From Lachnospiraceae bacterium (lineage in GTDB: Bacteria > Bacillota > Clostridia > Lachnospirales > Lachnospiraceae), in NCBI GenBank assembly GCA_022794265.1, contig JAAWEK010000017.1:27212-91211 (forward strand): a DNA stretch of 64,000 nucleotides. Direction: 5' to 3'. Of this stretch, positions 45,928 through 55,777 are shown in pieces. Within the stretch, counting starts at the first letter, position 1; every line of letters begins with the position of its first letter. The notes under the pieces are model-generated. The model was not told the DNA's origin. It was given only the letters and a program-made list of their open reading frames with translations, and did not search any database. Position numbers and translations under genes: made by a program.

Positions 45928-47868
45928 CTATTTCTTTTTCCTTACCTTTCGAACCGGTTTCTTCACTGCCTGATTCGGCACTGCCATAATCAAAGATTCA
46001 AACGGTCTTAAATCAATGGTAAGTTTATACGGAAATCCGTCCTGTTCTTCTTTTACTGCGTGGGCTTCATAGCTTCTCTTCTCTGCGCCATACACATCCT
46101 CAGTACTCAGTATTACCTTATATTCTCCCGGATGAGGTACTCCAATTACATATTCCTGACGCTCCACCGGTGTAAAGTTACACACAAATGCCAGACTGTC
46201 ATTAAAGGTATTCGGGGCCTTGCGGATAAAACTAAACACGCTGAAATCTGCATCATCACAGTTTATCCACTGATAACAGCCGTATTCCTTGGATTCGTAT
46301 GCATACATTACCTTATTCTCTCTATATAAATGAAGCAACTTTTTATAGTATGCCTGAATATCTGCATGTAGCGGGTCATCCAGCAGATACCAGTCCAGAC
46401 TTCTGGATTCCGACCATTCTTCCCGCTGTCCGAATTCCTGACCCATAAACAGCAGCTTCTTTCCCGGCTGTCCCATCATAAACGTATATGCCGTCTTTAA
46501 ATTGGCTGCTTTCGTCTCCAAATCTCCCGGCATTTTATAAAGCATGGAACATTTGAGATGAACCACCTCATCATGAGATAAAACAAGTACAAACTTCTCA
46601 CTGAATGCATATGTCATGTTAAATGTCATTTTATTATGATTAAATTTTTTAAAATACGGATCCAGTTTCACATAATCCAGAAAATCATGCATCCAGCCCA
46701 TATTCCACTTAAACTTAAAGCCCAGTCCGCCTTCTTCCGGCTTCTTTGTTATATTCGGCCAGGCCGTAGACTCTTCCGCAATTAAAAATGCCCGTGGGTC
46801 CCGTTTTTCCATGATACTGTTTAAGTGTTTAAAAAACTCCATAGCTTCCAGATTACCGTTTCCGCCATATTTATTCGGAACCCATTCGCCGTCCCGTCTT
46901 CCGTAATCCAGATACAGCATGGAAGCCACTGCATCTACCCGCAGGGCATCAATATGAAACTTCTCCACCCAGAACAATGCATTTGCAATCAGGAAATTCA
47001 TTACTTCGGTCTTGGAATAGTCAAACACCTTGGTTCCCCAGTCACGTTGCTCTCCTTTTCTGGAATCCGCATATTCATACAACGGCTCTCCGTCAAACAT
47101 GGCAAGTCCATGCTCATCCTTTGGAAAATGAGCCGGAACCCAGTCCAGGATAACTCCGATTCCCAACTGATGAAGATAATCCACCATGTACATAAAATCC
47201 TTCGGTTCTCCGTATCTGGAAGTCGGGGCATAATATCCGGTCACCTGATATCCCCAGGATGCATCAAAGGGATGCTCGGATATACCCATCAATTCCACAT
47301 GGGTGTATCCCATATCTTTCACATATTCCCCCAGTTCATGGGCAATCTGTCTGTAATTGCAGAATCCATCCTGACTGTAGCTATAATCTTTTTTCCACGA
47401 ACCGATATGAACTTCATAAATTGCCATCGGCTGGTCCACAACATTTTCTGCATCCTCGGTTTTTCTGCGAATCCACTCATCATCTTCCCATTCATATCCA
47501 TCCAGAGAAGTAATTTTTGTTGCATTGCCGGGACGGAACTCCGAAGAGTTTCCATATGGGTCAGCCTTATAATGTGTGGAACCGTCCCGACCGGTTATGG
47601 CATATTTATATATGGAACCCTCACATGCTCCCGGTACAAACCTCTCCCAAATACCGGAAGTCCCCAGCCGCTCCATAATATGAATATATCCGTTCCAATC
47701 ATTAAAATCCCCCACAACACTGACAGCAACAGCGTGAGGAGCCCATACCGCAAAGTATGTTCCCCGCACTCCGTCAATTTCCATGACATGGGAACCGAGT
47801 TTCTCATATATGGCATAATGGGAACCCTGGCCGAATAAATAACGGTCTGTTTCAGTTATAATATTCAT
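45928..47868 (-). CDS. glgB: 1,4-alpha-glucan branching enzyme
   Basis: Introduces alpha-1,6 branches into glycogen. 646 residues: an N-terminal CBM48 domain (LGSHVMEIDGVRGTYFAVWAPHA; VVGDFNDWNGYIH), a GH13 barrel with GVILDWVPAHFPKD, IDALRVDAVASMLYLDYG (nucleophile Asp) and FLIAEESTAWPNIT (acid/base Glu), and VLVLSHDEVVH. The protein ends with a basic tail (KKPVRKVRKKK). No other glycogen genes are adjacent; it follows the hydratase gene by 14 bases and they may be co-transcribed. Confidence 0.96.
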   Translation of the reverse strand: MNIITETDRYLFGQGSHYAIYEKLGSHVMEIDGVRGTYFAVWAPHAVAVSVVGDFNDWNGYIHIMERLGTSGIWERFVPGACEGSIYKYAITGRDGSTHYKADPYGNSSEFRPGNATKITSLDGYEWEDDEWIRRKTEDAENVVDQPMAIYEVHIGSWKKDYSYSQDGFCNYRQIAHELGEYVKDMGYTHVELMGISEHPFDASWGYQVTGYYAPTSRYGEPKDFMYMVDYLHQLGIGVILDWVPAHFPKDEHGLAMFDGEPLYEYADSRKGEQRDWGTKVFDYSKTEVMNFLIANALFWVEKFHIDALRVDAVASMLYLDYGRRDGEWVPNKYGGNGNLEAMEFFKHLNSIMEKRDPRAFLIAEESTAWPNITKKPEEGGLGFKFKWNMGWMHDFLDYVKLDPYFKKFNHNKMTFNMTYAFSEKFVLVLSHDEVVHLKCSMLYKMPGDLETKAANLKTAYTFMMGQPGKKLLFMGQEFGQREEWSESRSLDWYLLDDPLHADIQAYYKKLLHLYRENKVMYAYESKEYGCYQWINCDDADFSVFSFIRKAPNTFNDSLAFVCNFTPVERQEYVIGVPHPGEYKVILSTEDVYGAEKRSYEAHAVKEEQDGFPYKLTIDLRPFESLIMAVPNQAVKKPVRKVRKKK

Positions 47869-47882
47869 AAGCTACATCCTCT

Positions 47883-50174
47883 CTATCTTCTATTGTAGTT
47901 GATCAAACATCCCTTGAGAATAATCTCCCTTTCATCATCCGTTAATTCACCGAGCTTTAATTCAAATTCCTTTAATTCTTCTCCCACAACGTATGCTTTG
48001 ATGGAAGCTGCCTTCTCCTTAACTGCCTGGGCAATATCCGGAATAAATATATAATCACCATTTGCAAATGGTAACTTTTCATTATCATATAAAAACGGAA
48101 GCATACCCCAGTTAATCAGGTTTGAGCGGTATCTCTTGGTGGCATATTCCTGAGCAATATTTGCCCAGCCGCCAAGAACTTTCTGGCAGGATGCTGCCTG
48201 TTCCCTTGCAGAACCGTCTCCAGGTTTTACAGCGTATATAGTACTTCCGATACCTGTATTTTCATAATTCACTTCGGAATACATGGTCTGAATCTTCTTA
48301 AACACCGGCCGAGTCTCTGCCAGTACTTCTTCCGGATTCCGTCCTTCCTCTCTGGCTTTTTCCGCTACCTGGACTTCCTTCGCCCGTCCCACATAAGCCG
48401 GATCTTTTCTGGACAGGGTAAACTCTGCCAGACCAATTGGATTGGAACGATAAGAAGAAGTTTCACCGGAAGGTATCAGCTCATCCGTAGTAGTAACAGG
48501 ATCGTGAATCTCCGAAACCACCTTCAGCAATAAGTTGTCCGTTAACGCCACCATCTTAGGCCAGTCCTTAATATTCGGTCCAAACTTAATCTCAACGGTT
48601 TCGTCCGCAATACCTTTGCTGTCAAATACCCTGTTTTCATAAATAGTTTTATCAAAGAAATATTTAGGTTTTGTAAAGTTCACATCTATATCAGTTGCTG
48701 CCGTCAGATAACCCTTATTGGCTGCTGTTGCCGCAATGGAACGGGCATCCATCAATGCGACCGAAGAAATCTGTCCGTTCTGAAGCTTGGAACCTTCCCT
48801 GTTCGGGAAGTTTCTTGTGGAATGTCTGATACTGAAAGCATTGTTAGCAGGCGTATCTCCGGCACCAAAACACGGTCCGCAGAACGCCGTCTTTACGATA
48901 GCTCCCGTAGCCATTAAATCAGCCAGTTTTCCGTTTCTGGCAAGTTCAATATAAATCGGTGTACTGGCAGGATATACGCTTAAAGTAAATTCATCCGCAC
49001 CGATGCTGGCACCTTTTAAAATATCCGCCGCATCACAGATATTCTCAAAACCGCCTCCGGCACAGCCTGCTATAATCCCCTGTTCCACATATAATTTTCC
49101 ATTTCTTACTTTATCCTTAAGTGTGAAATCCACCTGATTATCCAGACTGACTTTTGCTCTCTTTTCACAATCCTCCAATATATCCATGAGATTAGCATTT
49201 AATTCCTCTATGGTATATGTATTGCTCGGATGGAACGGCATAGCAATCATCGGCTTAACCTTATCCAGTTCCACATAAACCACACCATCATAATATGCAA
49301 CATCCCCTGGATTTAATTCCTTATAATCTTCACTTCTTCCGTGAATATCATAAAATTCTTTTATTTTATCATCGGTTGCCCAGATAGAAGACAGACAGGT
49401 TGTCTCTGTTGTCATTACATCCACGCCGATTCTGAAATCCGGACTAAGCTTTGACACACCCGGTCCCACAAATTCCAATACTTTATTTTTAACATATCCA
49501 TTTCCAAATACAGCGCCGATTATGGCCAGCGCAACGTCCTGCGGTCCCACGCCCTTAACCGGTTCTCCGCTTAAGTATACGGCAATCACGCCCGGCATAT
49601 TAATATCATAGGTCTGTGAAAGCAGCTGTTTTACCAGTTCCGGTCCGCCTTCTCCCATTGCCATGGTACCCAGGGCTCCATATCTGGTGTGGCTGTCCGA
49701 ACCAAGAATCATCTTCCCGCCGCCTGCCAGCATCTCTCTGGCAAACTGGTGGATAACTGCCTGATGAGGCGGTACATAGATGCCGCCATATTTCTTTGCA
49801 CAGGACAGGCCAAACATATGATCATCCTCGTTAATGGTTCCGCCAACCGCACATAAACTGTTATGGCAGTTTGTTAATACATACGGAATCGGAAATTTCT
49901 CAAGCCCCGATGCCCTTGCCGTCTGTATAATACCTACAAATGTTATATCATGGGAGGTCAGTTTATCAAACTTAATCTGAAGCTTTTCCATGTTACCAGA
50001 TGTATTATGTTCTTCTAAAATTCCATAGGCAATCGTATTTTTTGCCGCCTCATCTTTTGAAATATATTTATCTCCCAATTTAGATTTAAGAAGCTGCTCT
50101 GAATCAGTTCCGGTTTCCACCATCTCTGTTCCGTTAATCAGATATGCTCCGTTGTTACTCAATGTTACCATCAT
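47883..50174 (-). CDS. aconitase-family hydratase (YbhJ-like)
   Basis: 763 residues. The aconitase core is clear: [72 protein letters not shown], and [32 protein letters not shown], whose cysteines would hold the 4Fe-4S cluster. The swivel domain with [14 protein letters not shown] is at the C terminus. Length and the CAGGGFENI motif in place of the usual CTNS block fit the YbhJ subgroup rather than a citric-cycle aconitase; the substrate is uncertain. ATG 50174 and ATG 50171 are both usable, with AGGAGGACAGC upstream. Confidence 0.85.
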   Translation of the reverse strand: MMVTLSNNGAYLINGTEMVETGTDSEQLLKSKLGDKYISKDEAAKNTIAYGILEEHNTSGNMEKLQIKFDKLTSHDITFVGIIQTARASGLEKFPIPYVLTNCHNSLCAVGGTINEDDHMFGLSCAKKYGGIYVPPHQAVIHQFAREMLAGGGKMILGSDSHTRYGALGTMAMGEGGPELVKQLLSQTYDINMPGVIAVYLSGEPVKGVGPQDVALAIIGAVFGNGYVKNKVLEFVGPGVSKLSPDFRIGVDVMTTETTCLSSIWATDDKIKEFYDIHGRSEDYKELNPGDVAYYDGVVYVELDKVKPMIAMPFHPSNTYTIEELNANLMDILEDCEKRAKVSLDNQVDFTLKDKVRNGKLYVEQGIIAGCAGGGFENICDAADILKGASIGADEFTLSVYPASTPIYIELARNGKLADLMATGAIVKTAFCGPCFGAGDTPANNAFSIRHSTRNFPNREGSKLQNGQISSVALMDARSIAATAANKGYLTAATDIDVNFTKPKYFFDKTIYENRVFDSKGIADETVEIKFGPNIKDWPKMVALTDNLLLKVVSEIHDPVTTTDELIPSGETSSYRSNPIGLAEFTLSRKDPAYVGRAKEVQVAEKAREEGRNPEEVLAETRPVFKKIQTMYSEVNYENTGIGSTIYAVKPGDGSAREQAASCQKVLGGWANIAQEYATKRYRSNLINWGMLPFLYDNEKLPFANGDYIFIPDIAQAVKEKAASIKAYVVGEELKEFELKLGELTDDEREIILKGCLINYNRR

Positions 50175-50350
50175 GCTGTCCTCCTGAATTTCTATACATT
50201 TCTTCTATTTAAACTAATTACTATTATACTAATTTTACTTCCAATATGCAATCTGTTTTTGCCCTTCCAGCAGGTAAAAACCTTGTTTTTTGCGGATTTT
50301 TATTTTGTAGTGCAAAATATATCTTTATGTATACACCCGCTTTTCTCCCA

Positions 50351-50407
50351 GACTAAAAAAATGCCGGAACTAATATATATTATAACAATTCCGACACATT
50401 TTTAGTC
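50351..50407. repeat. 57-bp inverted repeat upstream of the methyltransferase gene
   Basis: The arms GACTAAAAA and TTTTTAGTC frame an inner pair CGGAA/TTCCG and an AT-rich loop. T-runs lie on both outer sides, so it could be a bidirectional terminator or a tiny mobile palindrome. Between 50175 and 50447 nothing else is seen. Confidence 0.5.
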
Positions 50408-50447
50408 TATTGTTCATAACAGAATCAATTTTTGCATAAAACTGTAC

Positions 50448-50476
50448 TTGTTTCATTTTTTTATATATAGTATACT
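50448..50476 (+). promoter_or_regulatory. promoter of the methyltransferase-aroB unit
   Basis: TTGTTT and TATACT with a 17-bp spacer; start of transcription near 50483. This places the true start codon at 50534. Confidence 0.6.
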
Positions 50477-50533
50477 AGATTGTGTTTGAAAAATGCTCTA
50501 AAACAAGAAAATTTTGTAAAGGAATATAAAATC

Positions 50534-51394
50534 ATGTGGATTGCGGAAAATTGGACAGATTATGAAGTTCTGGACTGTTCTCAGGGTGAAAAGCTGGAAC
50601 GGTGGGGCGATTATATTCTGGTAAGGCCGGACCCCCAGGTCATCTGGAATACCAGAAAAACACTGCCGGGCTGGAAAAGCAAAAACGGACACTATCACAG
50701 GAGCAGTAAAGGCGGGGGTGAATGGGAATTTTTTAATCTGCCGGAACAGTGGACCATTCATTACAAAGCACTGACTTTTAATCTGAAACCCTTCAGTTTT
50801 AAACATACCGGATTATTTCCAGAACAGGCGGCAAATTGGGAATGGTTTTCCGGGATGATAAAAAATTCCAACCGGCCGGTCAAAGTTTTAAACCTTTTTG
50901 CATATACCGGCGGCGCCACGCTGGCGGCAGCTGCTGCCGGAGCCCAGGTAACCCATGTAGATGCTTCCAAAGGAATGGTTGCATGGGCAAAGGAAAACGC
51001 CCGCTCCTCCGGTCTGGAATCCGCTCCCATCCGATGGCTGGTGGACGACTGTGTTAAATTTGTGGAGCGGGAAATACGGCGTGGAAACAGATATGATGCC
51101 ATTATCATGGACCCTCCGTCTTACGGCCGCGGTCCCAAGGGTGAAATCTGGAAGATTGAAGATTCTATACATCCCTTTATCCAGCTATGTTCAAATATAT
51201 TGTCAGATAACCCTTTATTTTTTCTGGTCAACTCATATACCACCGGACTTGCTCCTGCAGTTCTTACCTATATGATAGAAACCGAAATCGGTAAACGTTT
51301 CGGCGGAACCACGGAATCCGGAGAAATCGGTCTTCCGGTCTCCTCCAACGGACTGGTGCTTCCCTGCGGTGCTTCCGGACGCTGGCGGGCATAA
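50534..51394 (+). CDS. class I SAM-dependent methyltransferase, RlmI-like
   Basis: 286 residues from ATG 50534 (MWIAENWTDYEVLDCSQGEKL), preceded by AAAGGA; the longer frame to a TTG at 50480 overlaps the promoter. The SAM motif is VLNLFAYTGGATLAAAAAGAQVTHVDAS, the acidic loop is RWLVDDCVKFVERE and the catalytic-type motif is YDAIIMDPPSYGRG (DPPSY/F), as in rRNA m5C-type methyltransferases. The usual N-terminal PUA domain is absent. It is followed by aroB with 32 bases between, so the two probably share a transcript. Confidence 0.88.
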   Translation: MWIAENWTDYEVLDCSQGEKLERWGDYILVRPDPQVIWNTRKTLPGWKSKNGHYHRSSKGGGEWEFFNLPEQWTIHYKALTFNLKPFSFKHTGLFPEQAANWEWFSGMIKNSNRPVKVLNLFAYTGGATLAAAAAGAQVTHVDASKGMVAWAKENARSSGLESAPIRWLVDDCVKFVEREIRRGNRYDAIIMDPPSYGRGPKGEIWKIEDSIHPFIQLCSNILSDNPLFFLVNSYTTGLAPAVLTYMIETEIGKRFGGTTESGEIGLPVSSNGLVLPCGASGRWRA

Positions 51395-51426
51395 ACAAAA
51401 AAATAACAGACATGAAAGAGGTAAAA

Positions 51427-52539
51427 ATGGCTATTTTTAATGTGGAACTGAAAAAAGTCGTAGATGACAGCTATGAAATCGAAATTGGATTCGGACTGGA
51501 AGATAAATTGATTTCAGATCTTAAAAACGGACTGGCCGGTAATATAACAAAATTTGCAATTATTACGGACAGCATCGTAAAAGATTTATATGGTGAGAAA
51601 ATTCTGGCAAAGCTGAAGGAGGCTGGGTATAATGGCGACCTGTTTGTATTCGAAGCCGGTGAAAAACAAAAAACAAGAAAGACCAAGGAAGAAATAGAAG
51701 ATGCCATGCTGGCAAAAGAATACCGCAGAGACTGCTGTATCATTGCCGTGGGCGGCGGTGTGGTAACGGATTTGGCCGGATTTGTGGCCGGCACGTTCGG
51801 GCGAGGCATACCTTTTATCAATTATGCAACCACATTACTGGCTGCCGCTGATGCTTCCGTGGGCGGAAAAACAGCGGTAGACACACCACTGGCAACAAAC
51901 CTGATTGGCCTGTTCAATCAGCCTCAGAAAGTATATATTGACATTGCAGCCTGGAAGACCCTGCCTGCCAGACAGATATCCAGCGGACTGGCGGAAACGG
52001 TCAAACATGCCTGTATTGCAGATAAAGAGTTTTTTCGTTATCTGAAAGAACATATGACAGAAATACTAAATATAGAAAAAGATGTTTGTGAACATATTGC
52101 AAAAGAGAACTGTAAAATAAAATATAATGTTGTTATGAAAGATGAACGGGAAAGCGGACTTCGCGAAGTCCTGAATCTGGGTCATACGGTGGGACGGGCC
52201 ATCGAAACGGTAAGCGAATACAGGCTTCTTCACGGCGAAGCAGTTTCCATCGGATTAGTTGCCGAAGTAAAACTTGCATATAAAATGGGATATATGACTG
52301 CCACTGAGATGGAAGATGTCATATCACTGCTGGAGCAGACCGCCTTACCTGTTACAATTCCCGATTATATCGACAAGGAAGCACTGGTAAAAAAATTATA
52401 TACTGACAAAAAAGTCAGAAACGGCCGGCTTCGTTTCGTTATCCAGAAAGGAATCGGCGATATTGTAGAATTTGAGAATGGCGTATATGCCGCCCCTATC
52501 GATGAATCCCTTGCCAGAGAAATCATTTCAGAATTATAA
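51427..52539 (+). CDS. aroB: 3-dehydroquinate synthase
   Basis: Second step of the shikimate pathway, DAHP to 3-dehydroquinate. 370 residues from ATG 51427 (MAIFNVELKK), with AGAGG five bases upstream. The NAD and metal motifs are GGGVVTDLAGFVAGTFGRGIPFINYATTLLAAADASVGGKTAVD, NLIGLFNQP, GLAETVKHA, REVLNLGHTVGRAIE and LLHGEAVSIGLV, all conserved. aroA lies about 10 kb away on the opposite strand, so the pathway genes are scattered. Confidence 0.95.
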   Translation: MAIFNVELKKVVDDSYEIEIGFGLEDKLISDLKNGLAGNITKFAIITDSIVKDLYGEKILAKLKEAGYNGDLFVFEAGEKQKTRKTKEEIEDAMLAKEYRRDCCIIAVGGGVVTDLAGFVAGTFGRGIPFINYATTLLAAADASVGGKTAVDTPLATNLIGLFNQPQKVYIDIAAWKTLPARQISSGLAETVKHACIADKEFFRYLKEHMTEILNIEKDVCEHIAKENCKIKYNVVMKDERESGLREVLNLGHTVGRAIETVSEYRLLHGEAVSIGLVAEVKLAYKMGYMTATEMEDVISLLEQTALPVTIPDYIDKEALVKKLYTDKKVRNGRLRFVIQKGIGDIVEFENGVYAAPIDESLAREIISEL

Positions 52540-52551
52540 AAAATCCTCAAT

Positions 52552-52599
52552 AAAAAACTGTGGAATACAGCCAGAACATGTTGTCTTCCACAGTTTTTT
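52552..52599. terminator. bidirectional terminator between aroB and serS
   Basis: AAAAAACTGTGGAA (52552-52565) pairs perfectly with TTCCACAGTTTTTT (52586-52599), loop 20 bases. It serves the convergent aroB and serS genes. Confidence 0.88.
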
Positions 52600-52609
52600 A
52601 TACTGGTTA

Positions 52610-53890
52610 TTATTTTATCAAATCTTTGCCGCCCATATAAGGTCTTAATTTCTCAGGTATCCTGACGCTTCCGTCCTTCTGCAGATTGTTTTCCAAAAAT
52701 GCAATCAACATTCTTGGCGGCGCAACCACCGTATTATTCAAAGTATGAGCAAAATATTTATTTCCATTTTCATCTTTTACTCTTATCTTCAGCCTTCTTG
52801 CCTGTGCATCACCAAGATTAGAACAGCTTCCCACTTCAAAATACTTTTTCTGACGTGGGGACCACGCCTCCACATCAATAGATTTTACTTTAAGGTCCGC
52901 CAGGTCTCCGGAACAACATTCCAAAGTCCGAACCGGAATATCAAGACTTCTGAATAAATCCACCGTATTCTGCCACAGCTTTTCAAACCACATCTTACTT
53001 TCTTCCGGTCTGCATACTACAATCATTTCCTGCTTCTCAAACTGGTGAATTCTGTATACACCTCTCTCTTCCAGACCATGAGCACCCTTTTCTTTTCGGA
53101 AACATGGAGAATAGCTTGTCAGCGTCTTTGGAAGCTGTTCTTCCGGAGTAATGGTATCAATAAACTTTCCAATCATGGAATGTTCACTGGTTCCGATAAG
53201 ATATAAATCTTCTCCTTCTATCTTATACATCATTGCATCCATTTCATCAAAACTCATAACGCCGGTGACAACATCGCTGCGTATCATAAACGGCGGGATA
53301 CAATACGTAAAACCTCTGTCAATCATAAAATCTCTTGCATAGGAAATAACTGCGGAATGCAGTCTTGCAATATCTCCCATCAGATAATAGAAACCGTTTC
53401 CAGCAACCTTTCTCGCACTGTCTAAATCAATGCCATTTAATTTTTCCATAATCTCGGTATGGTATGGAATTTCAAAATCCGGAACAAGAGGTTCTCCATA
53501 CTTTTCTATCTCTACGTTTTCCGAATCATCCTTACCAATTGGTACACTGGAATCAATGATATTGGGAATCGTCATCATAATAGACTTAACCTTTTCATTG
53601 AGTTCCGCTTCTTTGTCTTCTAATTTTGCAAGATAATCCGACTTCTCGGTAACAAGCTTCTTTGTCTCTTCTGCTTCTTCTTTCTTTCCCTGAGCCATCA
53701 GAGCGCCAATCTGTTTGGAAATCTTATTCCTCTCTGCCCTTAAATTGTCCGCCTCCTGCTTCGTAGCACGGCTCTGCTCATCCAATGCGATAACTTCATC
53801 TACCAACGGTAACTTTCTATCCTGAAACTTATTTTTTATATTCTGCTTTACTATATCAGGATTTTCTCTGACAAATTTCAAATCTAACAT
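52610..53890 (-). CDS. serS: seryl-tRNA synthetase
   Basis: Charges tRNA-Ser (and tRNA-Sec where present). 426 residues: N-terminal coiled coil arm (residues about 30-105, DEQSRATKQEADNLRAERNKISKQIG), class II motifs 2 and 3 in YSPCFRKEKGAHGLEERGVYRIHQFEKQE and HTLNNTVVAPPRMLIAFLENN. Bacterial-type length. The leader to the next gene upstream is about 90 bases, with no T-box visible. Confidence 0.97.
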   Translation of the reverse strand: MLDLKFVRENPDIVKQNIKNKFQDRKLPLVDEVIALDEQSRATKQEADNLRAERNKISKQIGALMAQGKKEEAEETKKLVTEKSDYLAKLEDKEAELNEKVKSIMMTIPNIIDSSVPIGKDDSENVEIEKYGEPLVPDFEIPYHTEIMEKLNGIDLDSARKVAGNGFYYLMGDIARLHSAVISYARDFMIDRGFTYCIPPFMIRSDVVTGVMSFDEMDAMMYKIEGEDLYLIGTSEHSMIGKFIDTITPEEQLPKTLTSYSPCFRKEKGAHGLEERGVYRIHQFEKQEMIVVCRPEESKMWFEKLWQNTVDLFRSLDIPVRTLECCSGDLADLKVKSIDVEAWSPRQKKYFEVGSCSNLGDAQARRLKIRVKDENGNKYFAHTLNNTVVAPPRMLIAFLENNLQKDGSVRIPEKLRPYMGGKDLIK

Positions 53891-53981
53891 CGTACCTACC
53901 TCTGAATACCTTTCCTTTTATTTCTATCTGTATATTTTCCATAAAATGTTTTTTCTATTGTATTCTATTTCCGGCTATTTT

Positions 53982-54968
53982 TCAAGAGGAGATTACCTCA
54001 TTTCCATTATCCCGGCCTTCCTCCAGCGCCTTTGCATTTTCCATTGTCACATGGGCGATTTCCTGCATGGCCTCTTTTGTAAAATATCCCTGATGAGAGG
54101 TTACCAGCACGTTTGGAAAAGTTACCAGTCTCGCCAGCATATCGTCGGTCATAATCTCATTGGAGCGGTCTTCATAAAACAATTCTTCTTCCTCTTCATA
54201 TACGTCCAGTCCCACACCGCCAATTTTTCCCGGTACACGCAGGGCTTCCAGCAAATCTTCGGTACGAATCAGTTCACCTCTGGAAGTGTTCATAATATAC
54301 ACTCCGTCTTTCATGAGCTTTAAAGAGTCTTCATTTATCATATACCGGGAATCATCGGTCAGCGGACAATGCAACGATATAATGTCGCTTTCCCGGAATA
54401 ACTGCTCCAGTTTTACATATTCTACATCCAGAGATTTATTGGGATACAAATCATATGCCAGAATTCTCATTCCAAATCCCCTGCATATACGAATCATGGC
54501 CTGTCCAATTCTTCCAGTGCCTACAATACCGATGGTTTTCTGATATAAATTCTCGCCCATCAGACCATTAATATTCATATTAAAGTCCCTGATACGGACA
54601 TACGCCCTGTGAGTCTGGCGGTTAACTGTTAAAATCTGCGCCATTGCAAATTCTGCCACAGCTTCCGGAGAATAACTGGGTACCCGCAGAATCTTCAGTT
54701 TTCCCTTTGCTGCTTCCAGATCCACATTGTTATACCCTGCACAGCGCATTAATATTCCCTTGATTCCGGCATCAATCAGTTCGTTAATAACATTTTTGTT
54801 TAAATCATCATTTACAAATGCACAAATCGCATCATACCCCTTTGCAAGTCCGGCTGAATCCTCATCCAGTCTTACCGAGCGAAATTTAATCTGATAATTC
54901 ATTTGTTCTGCCAGCGGTTTAAACCAAATTTTATCATAGGGTTTGGCATTAAAGAATAATATTTTCAT
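53982..54968 (-). CDS. D-lactate dehydrogenase family 2-hydroxyacid dehydrogenase
   Basis: 328 residues with NAD motif GIVGTGRIGQAMIRICRGFGM and catalytic residues Arg (MNTSRGELI), Glu (GLDVYEEEEELF) and His (VLVTSHQGYFTKEA). The start (KILFFNAKPYDKIWF) and length are those of D-LDH, which reduces pyruvate to D-lactate during fermentation. Other 2-oxoacids are possible. It lies between serS and the alarmone synthetase gene with about 90-base gaps on each side. Confidence 0.9.
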   Translation of the reverse strand: MKILFFNAKPYDKIWFKPLAEQMNYQIKFRSVRLDEDSAGLAKGYDAICAFVNDDLNKNVINELIDAGIKGILMRCAGYNNVDLEAAKGKLKILRVPSYSPEAVAEFAMAQILTVNRQTHRAYVRIRDFNMNINGLMGENLYQKTIGIVGTGRIGQAMIRICRGFGMRILAYDLYPNKSLDVEYVKLEQLFRESDIISLHCPLTDDSRYMINEDSLKLMKDGVYIMNTSRGELIRTEDLLEALRVPGKIGGVGLDVYEEEEELFYEDRSNEIMTDDMLARLVTFPNVLVTSHQGYFTKEAMQEIAHVTMENAKALEEGRDNGNEVISS

Positions 54969-55058
54969 ATAAAATTATACCTCAGCTTTTTTATTTGTAT
55001 TTAATACAGAATACATTTTATATGAAATATCATGTGCAGATATTATAAAATCATTCAT

Positions 55059-55748
55059 TTAACCAAGTATAATTTTGCCTTCTTCTGTAAGCTGTTCCCG
55101 AATCTGCTGCATCTTAACATCAGTTTCATAGATTACATTTGCGCATTTCGTAAGTTGTTCTACGACTTCCACATTATCTTCTTTAAATTTTTTATAATGA
55201 ATCTGATGTTCCAGACTTGCCCAGAAGTTCATGGCAATGGTCCGGATTTGAACTTCCACTTTTACCATCCTTTTGCCGGTAGATAAGAAAATCGGCACTT
55301 CTACCACCAGATGCAGGCTTCTGTATCCATTCGGCTTAGGATTGGCAATATAATCTTTATATTGAATAAGAGAAATATCATCCTGCTCAATGAGCATTTC
55401 CGCTACTGTATAGATATCATCAATAAACGGACAGATAACCCTTACTCCCGCCACATCATGGAGTTCGCTCATAATACTGTCCAGTGTAATAGGAAGACCT
55501 CTTCTGTCCATTTTTTCATATATGCTCATAGGTGATTTTATTCTTGATTTAATATTATCAATGGGATTTCTCTCCGTATTATTTTGAAATTCATCATTTA
55601 AAACTTCCAGTTTTGTTCTGACTTCACGGATTGCACAGCCATACCAGCAAATCATTTCCCTGAATTTCTGTGCAGTTTCCGCAAAATTACCCGCATCGGA
55701 ACTTTTTACAAATTCCGTAAAAAACTCCAAACCTAATCTCTTGTTCAA
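55059..55748 (-). CDS. RelA/SpoT-domain small alarmone synthetase
   Basis: Likely makes (p)ppGpp from ATP and GDP/GTP. 229 residues from TTG 55748, preceded by GAAGAAGGG at six bases; the frame to 55826 overlaps the upstream gene and is not needed. Synthetase motifs: IKSRIKSPMSIYEKM, LHDVAGVRVICPFIDDIYTVAEML, DYIANPKPNGYRSLHLVVEV and VEVQIRTIAMNFWASLEHQIHYK. No hydrolase, TGS or ACT domain, so it is a stand-alone YjbM/YwaC-type enzyme. It follows a glycosyltransferase gene by about 29 bases. Confidence 0.9.
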   Translation of the reverse strand: MNKRLGLEFFTEFVKSSDAGNFAETAQKFREMICWYGCAIREVRTKLEVLNDEFQNNTERNPIDNIKSRIKSPMSIYEKMDRRGLPITLDSIMSELHDVAGVRVICPFIDDIYTVAEMLIEQDDISLIQYKDYIANPKPNGYRSLHLVVEVPIFLSTGKRMVKVEVQIRTIAMNFWASLEHQIHYKKFKEDNVEVVEQLTKCANVIYETDVKMQQIREQLTEEGKIILG

Positions 55749-55777
55749 TTTAAGCCCTTCTTCCTGTATATAACTTT

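Noticed and set aside
46825-47838. 337-codon open frame on the plus strand
   Set aside because: It lies fully antisense to glgB, has no domain or ribosome binding site, and its length is explained by the codon use of glgB.
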